A DNA stretch of 64,000 nucleotides from Bradyrhizobium sp. Tv2a-2 (GTDB lineage Bacteria > Pseudomonadota > Alphaproteobacteria > Rhizobiales > Xanthobacteraceae): the NCBI RefSeq assembly GCF_000472425.1, contig NZ_AXAI01000002.1:187265-251264 (forward strand), given 5' to 3'. Position numbers and translations under genes: made by a program. Shown here piece after piece: positions 1-8,385 of this stretch. The notes under the pieces were generated by a model. That model was given only the letters and a program-made list of their open reading frames with translations, was not told where the DNA came from and did not search any database. Position 1 is the stretch's first letter, and every line of letters starts with the position of its first letter.

Positions 1-257
1 GGGGAACGAGCTACCGCTCGGCGATTTTCTATACGACGGACGAGCAGAGAAGGATCGCCGAAGACACGATCGCGGACGTCGATGCGTCGCATCTGTGGCC
101 CGGTAAGGCTGTCACCGAAGTCAGCCCCGCGGGCGACTTCTGGGAAGCCGAGCCGGAGCACCAGGATTATCTCGAGCGCTATCCGGACGGCTACACCTGT
201 CACTTTGTCCGGCCCAACTGGAGGCTGCCGCGGCGGGCAGCAGCTGCGGGAGGCTAG
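1..257 (+). CDS. msrA: Peptide-methionine (S)-S-oxide reductase MsrA, C-terminal part (cut by window edge)
   Basis: Repairs oxidised methionine by reducing the S-epimer of methionine sulfoxide. Only about the last 85 codons are present; the reading frame starts at base 3 and the stop is TAG at 255-257. The visible protein opens with [10 protein letters not shown], the conserved block after the MsrA core, and continues with [20 protein letters not shown], another well-conserved MsrA segment, ending in [12 protein letters not shown]. The N-terminal half with the catalytic GCFW motif lies outside the window. The gene converges on the regulator at 386-3223; a short hairpin lies between them. The frame does not begin with a start codon because the gene is truncated, so it is easily missed. 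The family call is firm; quaternary context upstream is unknown. Confidence 0.9.
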   Translation, partial: GTSYRSAIFYTTDEQRRIAEDTIADVDASHLWPGKAVTEVSPAGDFWEAEPEHQDYLERYPDGYTCHFVRPNWRLPRRAAAAGG

Positions 258-275
258 CCATGACCTAGGAATACT

Positions 276-297
276 GGATCAGCTTCTATTCTGATCC
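276..297. terminator. Possible bidirectional terminator hairpin between msrA and the convergent regulator
   Basis: Perfect 7-bp inverted repeat GGATCAG / CTGATCC with an 8-base loop, in the 128-bp gap between two convergent genes. There is no clear T-run on either side, so an intrinsic terminator is only suggested by position and symmetry. Confidence 0.35.
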
Positions 298-385
298 CTC
301 GGCTTCAAGCGATTGAGCGAGGGTCTTGATACCGCCGACCTGAGAGTTGTCGAACGCCTGCTGACCACGTTGCGTTAACTTCGCC

Positions 386-3223
386 TCAGGACCGGAGCTG
401 CGCGATCAATTCACGCGTGGCCCGCATGTCGGCAATGTCAGATCCCTCCTTGAACGACCCATACACGTTTTCGAGAATCTCCAGAGCCGCTCCATTCTGG
501 TCGAGTCCGATCTTGAACCGTGCGATGCTGATCGCGCATCTCAACTCCCAGAAGCGTGCGCCCTGTTGCCCTGCGATTTCGATAGCCTCGCCAAAGCACT
601 CATCGGCGAGAGCCGAATGCCGGTCCTCTCTCAGCAACAGCTCTCCTTTGATGCGGATCAACTCCGGGAGATACCAGCGCTCCTGCCTGTTCTTACAGCG
701 TGTCAACACGTCATCGATCACTTCAAGGCCGCGATCAACCTGTTGAGCTTCTCCAAAGCATGCCGCGAGCTCGCCCAGCAAAGGAAGAAAGCGGGGTAGG
801 AAACGGGTGTCCCCGGCGTTATCGAGCTGTTCACGCAGCAGGAGCAGGCCCGTCTCGATGTTCCCGCGCTTCGCCGAGACGATCGCGTTGAAGGCGCGGG
901 CCCAAATCGCCCAAGGCCGTATTGCGTGGCGTTCAGCATGTTCAAGCAGTTCGGTGGCATAGCTTTCCGCGCCATCGAAATCACCGGACAGAAAAGCAAT
1001 CGGGCAGGCGGCCTGTCCCAACACGCTGCAGAAAGTCAGCGCGTGGCCGGCCATTCGCCCTTCTTCGATGTTTCTTGCGACGAGTTCGAGGGCCTGATCT
1101 GCCAGACCTTGTAGCCACAGTATGCGGGCGCGGAAGTATTGTGTCGAAGTCCGGAGATCGAGTGGAAATATCTTGGGTTTGTCAGCCAGCACATGCAGCG
1201 AGGCGTGCACCCTGTCGATACGGATCCGAGCGGCCGCCTGGTCACCAAGATAATGCAGCGCGACCGCCATGAGCCTATCGCCCAGCATGAGATCTGTCTT
1301 GTCGGGAGACTCCGTTGCCGCGCTTGTGAATCGCTCGGCGAGCGCCCGTGCCTCCCCGAACTCTCCATTGTTGAACTGATCAATGCACAGTCCCCATAGT
1401 GCGCGCAGCCGGAAATCATTGTCGTTAAGCCGATCCGCCAATCCAAGTGTGGCCTCGAGGATCGGGCGCGCTTCCCGCGCGCGGCCCTGTCCATACATCA
1501 GCGACAATCCCAGCGCCGCCAGCAGGTGCATGCGCACTCGGTCGCCGTCAGCGGTTTCGCCAAGTGCTGCCAGTGCCGTTCTGGTCCGCTCGCGGCATTC
1601 GGCGAACAACGACAGGCGTACCCAGAGCGTAACGGCGGCCCCTGTCAGTGCGATTCCAAGCGGCGCGTCGCCGTCGCGCGAGAAAGCCCAGTCCAGCGCC
1701 GCGCGCACATTGTCCAACTCCGGGCCGTAGATGCTGAGCCAGGCCGGCAACGGAAGCGACGTTTCGGTTCCCGCACGATCGAACAGGTCTCGGAAATACT
1801 CGGCGTGCCGCCGCGCAAGCCGCCGAGCCTCGCCAATGTCCTCGAGCTTACCATGCGCGTATGTGCGTGTCGTATCCAGCAGCCGATACCGCATCACCTG
1901 TGCGCCGGAAGGCGCAATCAGCGATTTCGTGACCAGACTGTCAATCGCCTCGATGGCCTCCGACGCACTCAGCCCGCCGCCGCTGGCGACCGCGGCAGCG
2001 GCTTGCAGCGTGAACGGCCCGACGAATATCGACAGTCCTCGCAAGGTGGCGCTTTCTGTCGCGGACAACAGGTTGTAGCTCCAGTCAAGCGCAGCGCTGA
2101 GCGTCTGGTGTCGCGGGACGGCCGTACGCCGTCCCCGCCATTGCAGCGAAAAGCGACTGTCGAGGAGAGACGCCGTGCCCGCGATGCCATATGCATTGAC
2201 GCGTCCCGCCGCGAGTTCGATCGCAAGAGCGATGCCGTCGAGACGGCGGCAGATATCCGCGACGAGGGGCGCTTCTTCCGCGCTGAGCTCAAACCGCCCC
2301 GTGCTTCGGGCGACGCGTTCGGCGAAGAGTTGAGCCGCCGGATAGGAAAGGACGTCGGCAGCAGTCAAGTTCTCGTCCTGGGGCGGACAATCCAGCGGGA
2401 AGAGCCGAAAAAGCCGCTCGCCATCGCTGCGGAATGACTCCCGGCTCGTTGCAAGAACATGAAGCTGCGGCACGTCGCGAACAATGCGCTCGGTCAAGGG
2501 CGCCAGCGTATCCAACACATGCTCGCAACTGTCAAAGATGAGGAGCAGCGGCCCGGATCGCAAGTATGTCAGCAGGCCCGGTACCGGATCTTCCGAACTG
2601 CCAGTCAACCCGAGTGCGGACGCGATCGTGGTTTCGACGAGGTTGGAATCCCGCAGCGTTCCGAAATCGACAAAGAAAACCTGTCCTTTGAAGTCGGCGA
2701 GCCGGCGATGTCCCACGGCAACGGCCACTGCGGTCTTGCCGATGCCACCCGGGCCGACGACGGTTATAAAGCGGTGAAGCGACAGTCCGGTTGAGATCTT
2801 CTCAATGACCTCCGCTCGGCCGATCATCTTCGCCGGCGGAGGCGGAAGCGACCGGGAGGCAGCCACATGAGCCTGGGACGCGCCCGAAGGTGCGGCGGCG
2901 AGTGGTGCAACAAAGCAGTAGCCGCGCCCGGGAACATTGACGACATGACGGGCGCCTTTACTGCTGTCGCCGAGCACCTTGCGCAACGCCGTGATGTGGA
3001 AGCGGAGGCTGCCCTCGTCCACATTTACGTCGCCCCAAACTCGCTTCACCAATTCCCGCTTTTCGATGACTTCGCCCGCTTGCTCGGCAAGGACGATGAG
3101 AATGTCGAGTGCACGTCCTCCGATCTGAAGAGGAGCGCCATCCTTCTCCAACAACCGCAAGTTCGGAAGCAGGCGGAACGATCCAAAGGAAATGGCCGAG
3201 TTTTGATTATGCTTGTCTGGCAC
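386..3223 (-). CDS. Large transcriptional regulator: winged helix + NTPase + TPR-like repeats (copy 1)
   Basis: Predicted cytoplasmic DNA-binding signal-transduction ATPase of 945 aa. Residues about 12-108 form an OmpR/PhoB C-terminal-type winged helix, ending in the typical VPGRGYCFVAPL block. A P-loop GPGGIGKT lies at about 157-164, with a Walker-B-like LLLIFDSCEHVLD further on and a long helical TPR-like C-terminal half. This architecture belongs to the AfsR/MalT-like STAND group; there is no receiver domain, so activation is probably by ligand or protein binding rather than phosphorylation. The start is GTG at 3223, in frame immediately before the winged helix, with a purine-rich stretch upstream. 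It is divergent from the Bug-type gene at 3350 across 126 bp. The regulator at 4645 is a clear paralog, nearly collinear through the DNA-binding domain. The target genes and inducer are unknown; the Bug gene is the obvious candidate. Confidence 0.85.
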   Translation of the reverse strand: MPDKHNQNSAISFGSFRLLPNLRLLEKDGAPLQIGGRALDILIVLAEQAGEVIEKRELVKRVWGDVNVDEGSLRFHITALRKVLGDSSKGARHVVNVPGRGYCFVAPLAAAPSGASQAHVAASRSLPPPPAKMIGRAEVIEKISTGLSLHRFITVVGPGGIGKTAVAVAVGHRRLADFKGQVFFVDFGTLRDSNLVETTIASALGLTGSSEDPVPGLLTYLRSGPLLLIFDSCEHVLDTLAPLTERIVRDVPQLHVLATSRESFRSDGERLFRLFPLDCPPQDENLTAADVLSYPAAQLFAERVARSTGRFELSAEEAPLVADICRRLDGIALAIELAAGRVNAYGIAGTASLLDSRFSLQWRGRRTAVPRHQTLSAALDWSYNLLSATESATLRGLSIFVGPFTLQAAAAVASGGGLSASEAIEAIDSLVTKSLIAPSGAQVMRYRLLDTTRTYAHGKLEDIGEARRLARRHAEYFRDLFDRAGTETSLPLPAWLSIYGPELDNVRAALDWAFSRDGDAPLGIALTGAAVTLWVRLSLFAECRERTRTALAALGETADGDRVRMHLLAALGLSLMYGQGRAREARPILEATLGLADRLNDNDFRLRALWGLCIDQFNNGEFGEARALAERFTSAATESPDKTDLMLGDRLMAVALHYLGDQAAARIRIDRVHASLHVLADKPKIFPLDLRTSTQYFRARILWLQGLADQALELVARNIEEGRMAGHALTFCSVLGQAACPIAFLSGDFDGAESYATELLEHAERHAIRPWAIWARAFNAIVSAKRGNIETGLLLLREQLDNAGDTRFLPRFLPLLGELAACFGEAQQVDRGLEVIDDVLTRCKNRQERWYLPELIRIKGELLLREDRHSALADECFGEAIEIAGQQGARFWELRCAISIARFKIGLDQNGAALEILENVYGSFKEGSDIADMRATRELIAQLRS

Positions 3224-3349
3224 GCGCCACTGCCCCCTCTCAAAAGGGAGTCACATTTGCTTTTTGGTCTATCAGAACAATGCCTTAAGTGACAAACTGC
3301 GGGGAACGGATTGCGCGCCTCTAGAATTTGCCGAGTTCCGGAACAGGAT

Positions 3350-4339
3350 ATGCTTTCGCTTTCGCGGCGACAATTTATCAATAGGGCTGGGTGTGCGGGC
3401 GCGCTTGCCGTTATTCCGCGCAATGGAAGATCTGGCGATTACCCATCCCGTCCCATTCGACTGGTGATCCCTTACGCGGCCGGTGGATCGGGCGACCAGA
3501 TCGGGCGTCCTTGGGTGGACAAAATCGCATTCCGGCTTGGTCCGGCCTTTGTCGAGAACGTCGGCGGTGCGGGCGGTGCGATCGGGGCTGCGGCGGTCGC
3601 ACGCGAGCAGCCCGACGGCTATTCGCTGCTTCTGGGTAATGGCAGCACCCAGGTCATTATTCCGCTGGCATCGCCAAATCCCGGCTATGCGATCAGTGAT
3701 TTTCGGGCCATTTACCGTCTCGTCAGCAGCGCGCTCGTTTTCGCAGTTCATCCCTCGGTGCCGGCTCACAATCTGCGAGATCTGATCGCCTACGCGAAGG
3801 CCAATCCTGGCAAGCTTTCCTATGGCACGCCCGGGGTTGGCACCGGCAATCATCTCGTCGGCGAATTGTTCAAGCAGCAGGCGGGCGCGCCGGCTATCGT
3901 CCACGTTCCCTATCGAGGAATCGCGCCGGCAACCAACGACCTGGTCAGCGGTCAGATCCCGCTGATCATCGCAGTCATGTCGATCCAATTGCAGCAACTG
4001 AGCCAGGCCGGCAAGATGCGACTGCTCGCGGTGACAACCGAGAGGCGCTTGATCGGTGCGCCGGAGATACCGACCGCGGTCGAATCGGGCATGCCGGATC
4101 TGATATATGAAGGATGGTTCGGCCTTTTTGCACCCAGGTTGACCGAGGATGCGATCGTAGACCGGATCGCCCAGGAAACGCGTGCGGCAATGGCCGACAT
4201 GGTTCTGCAGGCTGCGTATCGCTCCCAGGGCATGGAGCCGGACAGCGATTCGGGTCCAGACAAATTTCAACGAATTGTCGAGGCGACGTCGGCGAGCTTG
4301 GCGCCCGTGATCAAGTCGATCGGGCTTAAGTCCTTGTGA
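3350..4339 (+). CDS. Bug-family (tripartite tricarboxylate transporter type) periplasmic solute-binding protein
   Basis: Predicted periplasmic binding protein of 329 aa of the Bug/TctC family, which binds carboxylated small molecules for TTT transporters or acts as a periplasmic sensor. The N-terminus MLSLSRRQFINRAGCAGA looks like a Tat signal (SRRQFI). It is followed by the family-typical YPSRPIRLVIPYAAGGSGDQ segment, and later by GTGNHLVGELFKQQAG and VPYRGIAPA, all hallmark Bug blocks. ATG 3350 was chosen because it places the twin-arginine motif at the N-terminus; an in-frame TTG at 3311 would add 13 residues before it. No TctA/TctB membrane genes are adjacent, as is common for orphan Bug proteins. 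It sits between two paralogous large regulators, so a ligand-sensing role with one of them is possible but not shown. Confidence 0.88.
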   Translation: MLSLSRRQFINRAGCAGALAVIPRNGRSGDYPSRPIRLVIPYAAGGSGDQIGRPWVDKIAFRLGPAFVENVGGAGGAIGAAAVAREQPDGYSLLLGNGSTQVIIPLASPNPGYAISDFRAIYRLVSSALVFAVHPSVPAHNLRDLIAYAKANPGKLSYGTPGVGTGNHLVGELFKQQAGAPAIVHVPYRGIAPATNDLVSGQIPLIIAVMSIQLQQLSQAGKMRLLAVTTERRLIGAPEIPTAVESGMPDLIYEGWFGLFAPRLTEDAIVDRIAQETRAAMADMVLQAAYRSQGMEPDSDSGPDKFQRIVEATSASLAPVIKSIGLKSL

Positions 4340-4644
4340 GAGATGTTGCGTATGGGCCTGCTTCGCGGTCGGCTCGCATTATGGCCGGGCCTTCCGTCGC
4401 TACCTTGCGATTGTTCGTTCAGGCGTTAGTTAGCACCCCGAACCCTTGTCATGAGCGCCCCGGAGTGGCAAACCCTTTCGCGTTTATGCAGGGCGAGGCT
4501 CGTGCCGCGACTGGCCGAGACATGTTACATTAGGCCGTTCCATCGGCTGACGAAGTTCAATTCGAGACTGCGGTGTCATAAACACGCGCGTAAGAGTTGA
4601 TCGATTTGCCGAAGGTCCTGTGACGAAGTGTTGAGGTCGCAGCC
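4340..4644. other. Gene-less stretch (305 bp) between the Bug gene and regulator copy 2
   Basis: No convincing coding frame, hairpin or repeat was seen. Its 3' end carries GAGG at 4633-4636, placed 8 bases before the TTG start of the next gene, so it should hold the promoter of regulator copy 2 or a read-through leader from the Bug gene. Confidence 0.4.
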
Positions 4645-7506
4645 TTGCAGCAACAAGCTGACGAAACCGGAACATTCAAATTTGGGCCGTTCTGGCTGAT
4701 CGCGCTCGAAAAAGTGCTGATCAAAGAGAACAAGCCCGTTGCGCTGGGCAGCCGTGCTCTCGACATCCTGATCGCTCTCGTCGAGCAGGCGGGCGAGGTC
4801 GTGAGCCACCGGGAACTCGTCAAGCGGGTGTGGCCCGACGTCATCGTCGAGGAGTCCAGTCTTCGGGTTCATATCGCTGCTCTGCGCAGAGCGCTTGGCG
4901 ATGGCCGAGACGGTGCGCGCTACATCACCAACGTACCCGGCCGCGGTTATTGCTTTGTCGCATCGGTCCAGCGGGACGCGAAAGGCGATTCGTCTGCGCG
5001 GGCGCCGATGCGGACACTACCGGCGCGCTTGCAGCGGATGATTGGCCGCGATGGAATTGTCGAGGCCTTTCGCGCGGAAGTCACATCTCGGCGGTTCGTC
5101 AGTATCGTGGGACCTGGGGGCGTTGGTAAAACCACCGTGGCTGTCGCCGTCGCGCATGAATTGGCTGGAGACTTCCACGACACGGTCTGCTTCGTCGATC
5201 TCAGCGCTCTCCAGGACGGCGAACTGGTTGTTCCGGCCGTAGCATCAGCGGTGGGATGTATCGAGCAGACGCAGGACTCGCTGCCGCGCCTTTTGGCGTT
5301 TCTTGCTGACACGCGGATGCTCCTTGTTCTCGACAGCTGCGAGCATGTCATCGAGCCGGTGGCGGTTTTGACGGAAGGTCTCTTCCGCGAAGCGCCGCTC
5401 GTGCACATCGTCGCAACCACTCGGGAGGCGTTGCGGGTAGAAGGCGAGAGTGTTCATCCGCTGCAGTCGCTTGACAGTCCATCCGGCGGAACTGATCTCA
5501 CAGCCGTCCAGGCGCTGGCCACCCCCGCCGTACAGCTCTTTGTGGATCGGGCGGCCTCCGGCGGATACCGTCATGATCTGACTGACGAAGACGCGCCACT
5601 CGTCGCGAGTATTTGTCGGCAGCTCGACGGGATGCCGTTGGCGATCGAACTGGCGGCCAGCAGGGCCAGCACATATGGAATCCGCGGCCTGGCGCAACTG
5701 GTCGGCAATCGCTTGATGCTGCTTTGGCAGGGGCGGCGCAGCGTGCCAAGGCATCAGACCCTCGCGGCAATGCTCGACTGGAGCTACGATCTGTTGTCGG
5801 AGCACGAGAAATCGATTCTGTGTGCACTGTCCGTCTTCGTCGGTGGCTTCACGCTCGAAATGGCGCTAGCCGTTGTATCCGGACTGGGGTCTGACGGACT
5901 TCAAGTCTCAAATGTTGTAGTCAGCCTCGTCGACAAGTCGCTGATCTCGGTCTCGAGGACGGGCGACGCAAACCTCTTCCGCCTCCTCGATACCACGCGA
6001 GTGCATGCGGCGGTTAAGTTGAAGGAGAGCGGGCAGGCAAACGCAATCGCAAGGCGACATGCACTCCACCATGCCGAGCGTCTCGTTGGAATTCGAGATA
6101 ATACGCTGAAGAACCGTGATCTAACGGCATACACGCGGCATCTCGGCGACATAAGAGCCGCTCTCGAATGGAGTTTTTCGGAAGCAGGCGACAGCGCGGT
6201 CGGTGTGACGCTCGGAGCCGGGGCGGTGCCGTTGTTCCTCAAGATGTCGATGCTGAGCGAGTGCCGACGCTGGTGCCTGCGGACACTGGATGCGTTGGTC
6301 GAGGGAGATCGCGGGACAAGACTCGAGATCGGACTGCAACTCGCATTGGCGACATCGTCGCACCATGCTCACAGCGATAGTGCCGAGGAGGCGAAGGCGC
6401 TGGAACGCGGGTTGAGCCTCGCCGATACGTTGGGAGATGTCGAGTATCAGTTGGAATTGCTGGCCGGACTCAATCTTTATTGGACTCGTTTTTCGGACGC
6501 TGGCGCCGGATTAGCTGCGGCAGAACGCTACGCGGCGATCGCCCGAGACGTAGGCAGATCCAGGGAAAATGTGACGGCCGAGTGGATGCTCGGAGCGAGC
6601 CATCATCTGGTGGGAAACCAGGCAGCAGCGCAGGACAGTTATGAAAGCGGCTTCAAGCGCGCGGCCGCGGCCGGCGTCAACGACGTGTATTCCTTCGGAT
6701 ACGATCACCAGGTGAGGGCCTTGATCGGGTACGCGCGGACGCTATGGCTGCGCGGCCTTCCCGACCAAGCCGCCCAATTCGCATATAAAGGTATCGAAGT
6801 CGCTGGACGGCAAGGGCATCCTGTCTCGCTTGGCATCTGTCTTCTCCATGCCACGCCAGTATTCCTATGGCGCGGAGACCAGCAGGTCGTGGAGGATCTC
6901 ATCGAGCGGCTCATCACTCATGCCGCCAAGTACTCGCTGGCGTCGTACCATGCCATGGGACTGGGCTTGCGAGGCGAGCTTATGATGGCAAAGGGAGACA
7001 CGCGAGGCGGCGTCGAATTGCTGCGGGCTGCCCTGCCAATCCTGCGAGCCGGACGGCGATACGTCGTTTCATCCCCGCTTTCCCGTGCCTTGGCCGAAGG
7101 CTTGGCCAGGATCGGGCATGTGGCAGAGGCGAGCGCCACCATTGACGCGACCCTGGCCGAGGCCGCAAGCAGTTCCGGAACGTTCGAACTGCCGGAATTG
7201 ATGCGGACACGGGCTGAGGTGCTGTTGGCGGCCTCGCGAGAGAACTGGCCGGAAGCTGAGGCTTCGCTCAAGAGCTCGCTCGACCATGCGCAGCGGCAGT
7301 CGGCACTTGGGTGGGAGCTGCGTTCCGCAATGATGTTGAGCCGCTGGTGGAAGGACCGAGGGCGCGAAGAGGAGGCACGAGCCCTGCTTGCCGGTGTGTA
7401 CAAGAGATTTGCCGAAGGGTTCGAGACTGTCGATCTGCGTGAGGCGGCGCGTCAGCTTCGCGAATTCAAGGGAAAGAGCCCGCGGAAACGAAATCCCTCG
7501 CCGTAG
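4645..7506 (+). CDS. Large transcriptional regulator: winged helix + NTPase + TPR-like repeats (copy 2)
   Basis: Paralog of the regulator at 386-3223, 953 aa. The winged helix covers about residues 12-107 with the same block layout (SRALDILIALVEQAGEV, ELVKRVWPDV, VPGRGYCFVA). The P-loop GPGGVGKT is at about 156-163, followed by LLVLDSCEHVIE as the Walker B region, then a long helical TPR-like tail. The start must be TTG 4645: an in-frame stop lies at 4621 and no ATG or GTG occurs between; GAGG sits 8 bases upstream. It follows the Bug gene in the same direction after 305 bp and converges on the isomerase-like gene at 7631. Compared with copy 1 the DNA-binding and NTPase regions are clearly alike while the C-terminal sensor part differs more, suggesting duplication followed by change of signal. 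Target unknown. Confidence 0.85.
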   Translation: MQQQADETGTFKFGPFWLIALEKVLIKENKPVALGSRALDILIALVEQAGEVVSHRELVKRVWPDVIVEESSLRVHIAALRRALGDGRDGARYITNVPGRGYCFVASVQRDAKGDSSARAPMRTLPARLQRMIGRDGIVEAFRAEVTSRRFVSIVGPGGVGKTTVAVAVAHELAGDFHDTVCFVDLSALQDGELVVPAVASAVGCIEQTQDSLPRLLAFLADTRMLLVLDSCEHVIEPVAVLTEGLFREAPLVHIVATTREALRVEGESVHPLQSLDSPSGGTDLTAVQALATPAVQLFVDRAASGGYRHDLTDEDAPLVASICRQLDGMPLAIELAASRASTYGIRGLAQLVGNRLMLLWQGRRSVPRHQTLAAMLDWSYDLLSEHEKSILCALSVFVGGFTLEMALAVVSGLGSDGLQVSNVVVSLVDKSLISVSRTGDANLFRLLDTTRVHAAVKLKESGQANAIARRHALHHAERLVGIRDNTLKNRDLTAYTRHLGDIRAALEWSFSEAGDSAVGVTLGAGAVPLFLKMSMLSECRRWCLRTLDALVEGDRGTRLEIGLQLALATSSHHAHSDSAEEAKALERGLSLADTLGDVEYQLELLAGLNLYWTRFSDAGAGLAAAERYAAIARDVGRSRENVTAEWMLGASHHLVGNQAAAQDSYESGFKRAAAAGVNDVYSFGYDHQVRALIGYARTLWLRGLPDQAAQFAYKGIEVAGRQGHPVSLGICLLHATPVFLWRGDQQVVEDLIERLITHAAKYSLASYHAMGLGLRGELMMAKGDTRGGVELLRAALPILRAGRRYVVSSPLSRALAEGLARIGHVAEASATIDATLAEAASSSGTFELPELMRTRAEVLLAASRENWPEAEASLKSSLDHAQRQSALGWELRSAMMLSRWWKDRGREEEARALLAGVYKRFAEGFETVDLREAARQLREFKGKSPRKRNPSP

Positions 7507-7630
7507 CGGGTCAGCAGCCTTAAGTCGGCGCGTGCATTTGACCTGCATCGTGCATTTGAGCAGCGGTTTGCCACCGGATGTTAGCAGCGGCTCGCGGCCG
7601 CATAGCGGTCGCAGCGCGGCGGCGTTCATC

Positions 7631-8266
7631 TTAACCTTGCTGCCGATGACGGCTGCCGAGCGCCGCGGCAATTCCTTCCGGATTCTGGATACGCTCGATC
7701 AGCATGTCGATGCGATCTCCGCCCCAGAACAATTCGCCGTTGAATACCATGGTCGGAACGCCAAACACCCCGAGCGTTTCCGCCTCGTCAATGATGCGAT
7801 CGTGCTCAACGCGCGCCGGTCCCTTGACATAGGCCTGGAATTCGCCGGCCGATCCGCCGACCGAGGCAATCACACCGGATATGGCCGCAAGATCGTCGAT
7901 CTCCAGATCGTGGCTCCAGAAGCGCCGAAACACCGTGTCGTGATAGGGACGGAAGAAGCCGTGACGTTGAGCAAACAGCATGCCGACGCTGGAATAGAAA
8001 GCGTCGTAAATTCGCCGCGGGCCCTTCATGGTGAGGCCCTGGGCGTTGGCAAAACGACGTGCGTCCATATAGGCATAGCGAACCTTGCGCCAGAAATGCG
8101 GGGTACGTTCCTCAACCGTCCCCATGAATTCCGCGATGCGCAGCGTATAGGGCAGCCACTCGAGCTCGACGTCAAACCTCCCTTCGAGCTCGAACAGTCG
8201 CTTGTTGGCGACGAAGGCGTAGGGACTCTTGTAGTCGGTGTAGATTCGTACGCGTGGCTTTTCCAT
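7631..8266 (-). CDS. DsbA-like thioredoxin-fold protein, 2-hydroxychromene-2-carboxylate isomerase / kappa-GST family
   Basis: 211-aa cytoplasmic thioredoxin-fold protein. Members use glutathione to isomerise aromatic breakdown products (NahD type) or conjugate electrophiles. The N-terminal IYTDYKSPYAFV matches the family's SPY-type glutathione-activating serine region, where DsbA would have CxxC; the C-terminal GVFGVPTMVFNGELFWGGDR contains the cis-proline loop and the family end motif. ATG 8266 is preceded by AGGAAGGA at good spacing; an in-frame upstream start at 8341 lacks this. It is the last gene of the minus-strand run from the monooxygenase, 119 bp downstream of that gene's stop, so it may share the transcript. 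Together with the monooxygenase, SDR and CoA ligase it suggests catabolism of a cyclic or aromatic compound. Exact reaction not determinable. Confidence 0.8.
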   Translation of the reverse strand: MEKPRVRIYTDYKSPYAFVANKRLFELEGRFDVELEWLPYTLRIAEFMGTVEERTPHFWRKVRYAYMDARRFANAQGLTMKGPRRIYDAFYSSVGMLFAQRHGFFRPYHDTVFRRFWSHDLEIDDLAAISGVIASVGGSAGEFQAYVKGPARVEHDRIIDEAETLGVFGVPTMVFNGELFWGGDRIDMLIERIQNPEGIAAALGSRHRQQG

Positions 8267-8385
8267 CGCGGGTCCTTCCTGTCTCAGAGCTTTTCCGACG
8301 CAGGACGCAGATATTCGCCGAATAATTGCCGCGGGGAACATAGGCGACTGATAGCGGGATCTGGCAGTCGCGCCCGTTCCGCATC

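Noticed and set aside
3272..4270. A 332-codon minus-strand frame opposite the Bug-type gene
   Set aside because: The plus-strand frame has a Tat signal and all Bug blocks; the minus frame shows none.
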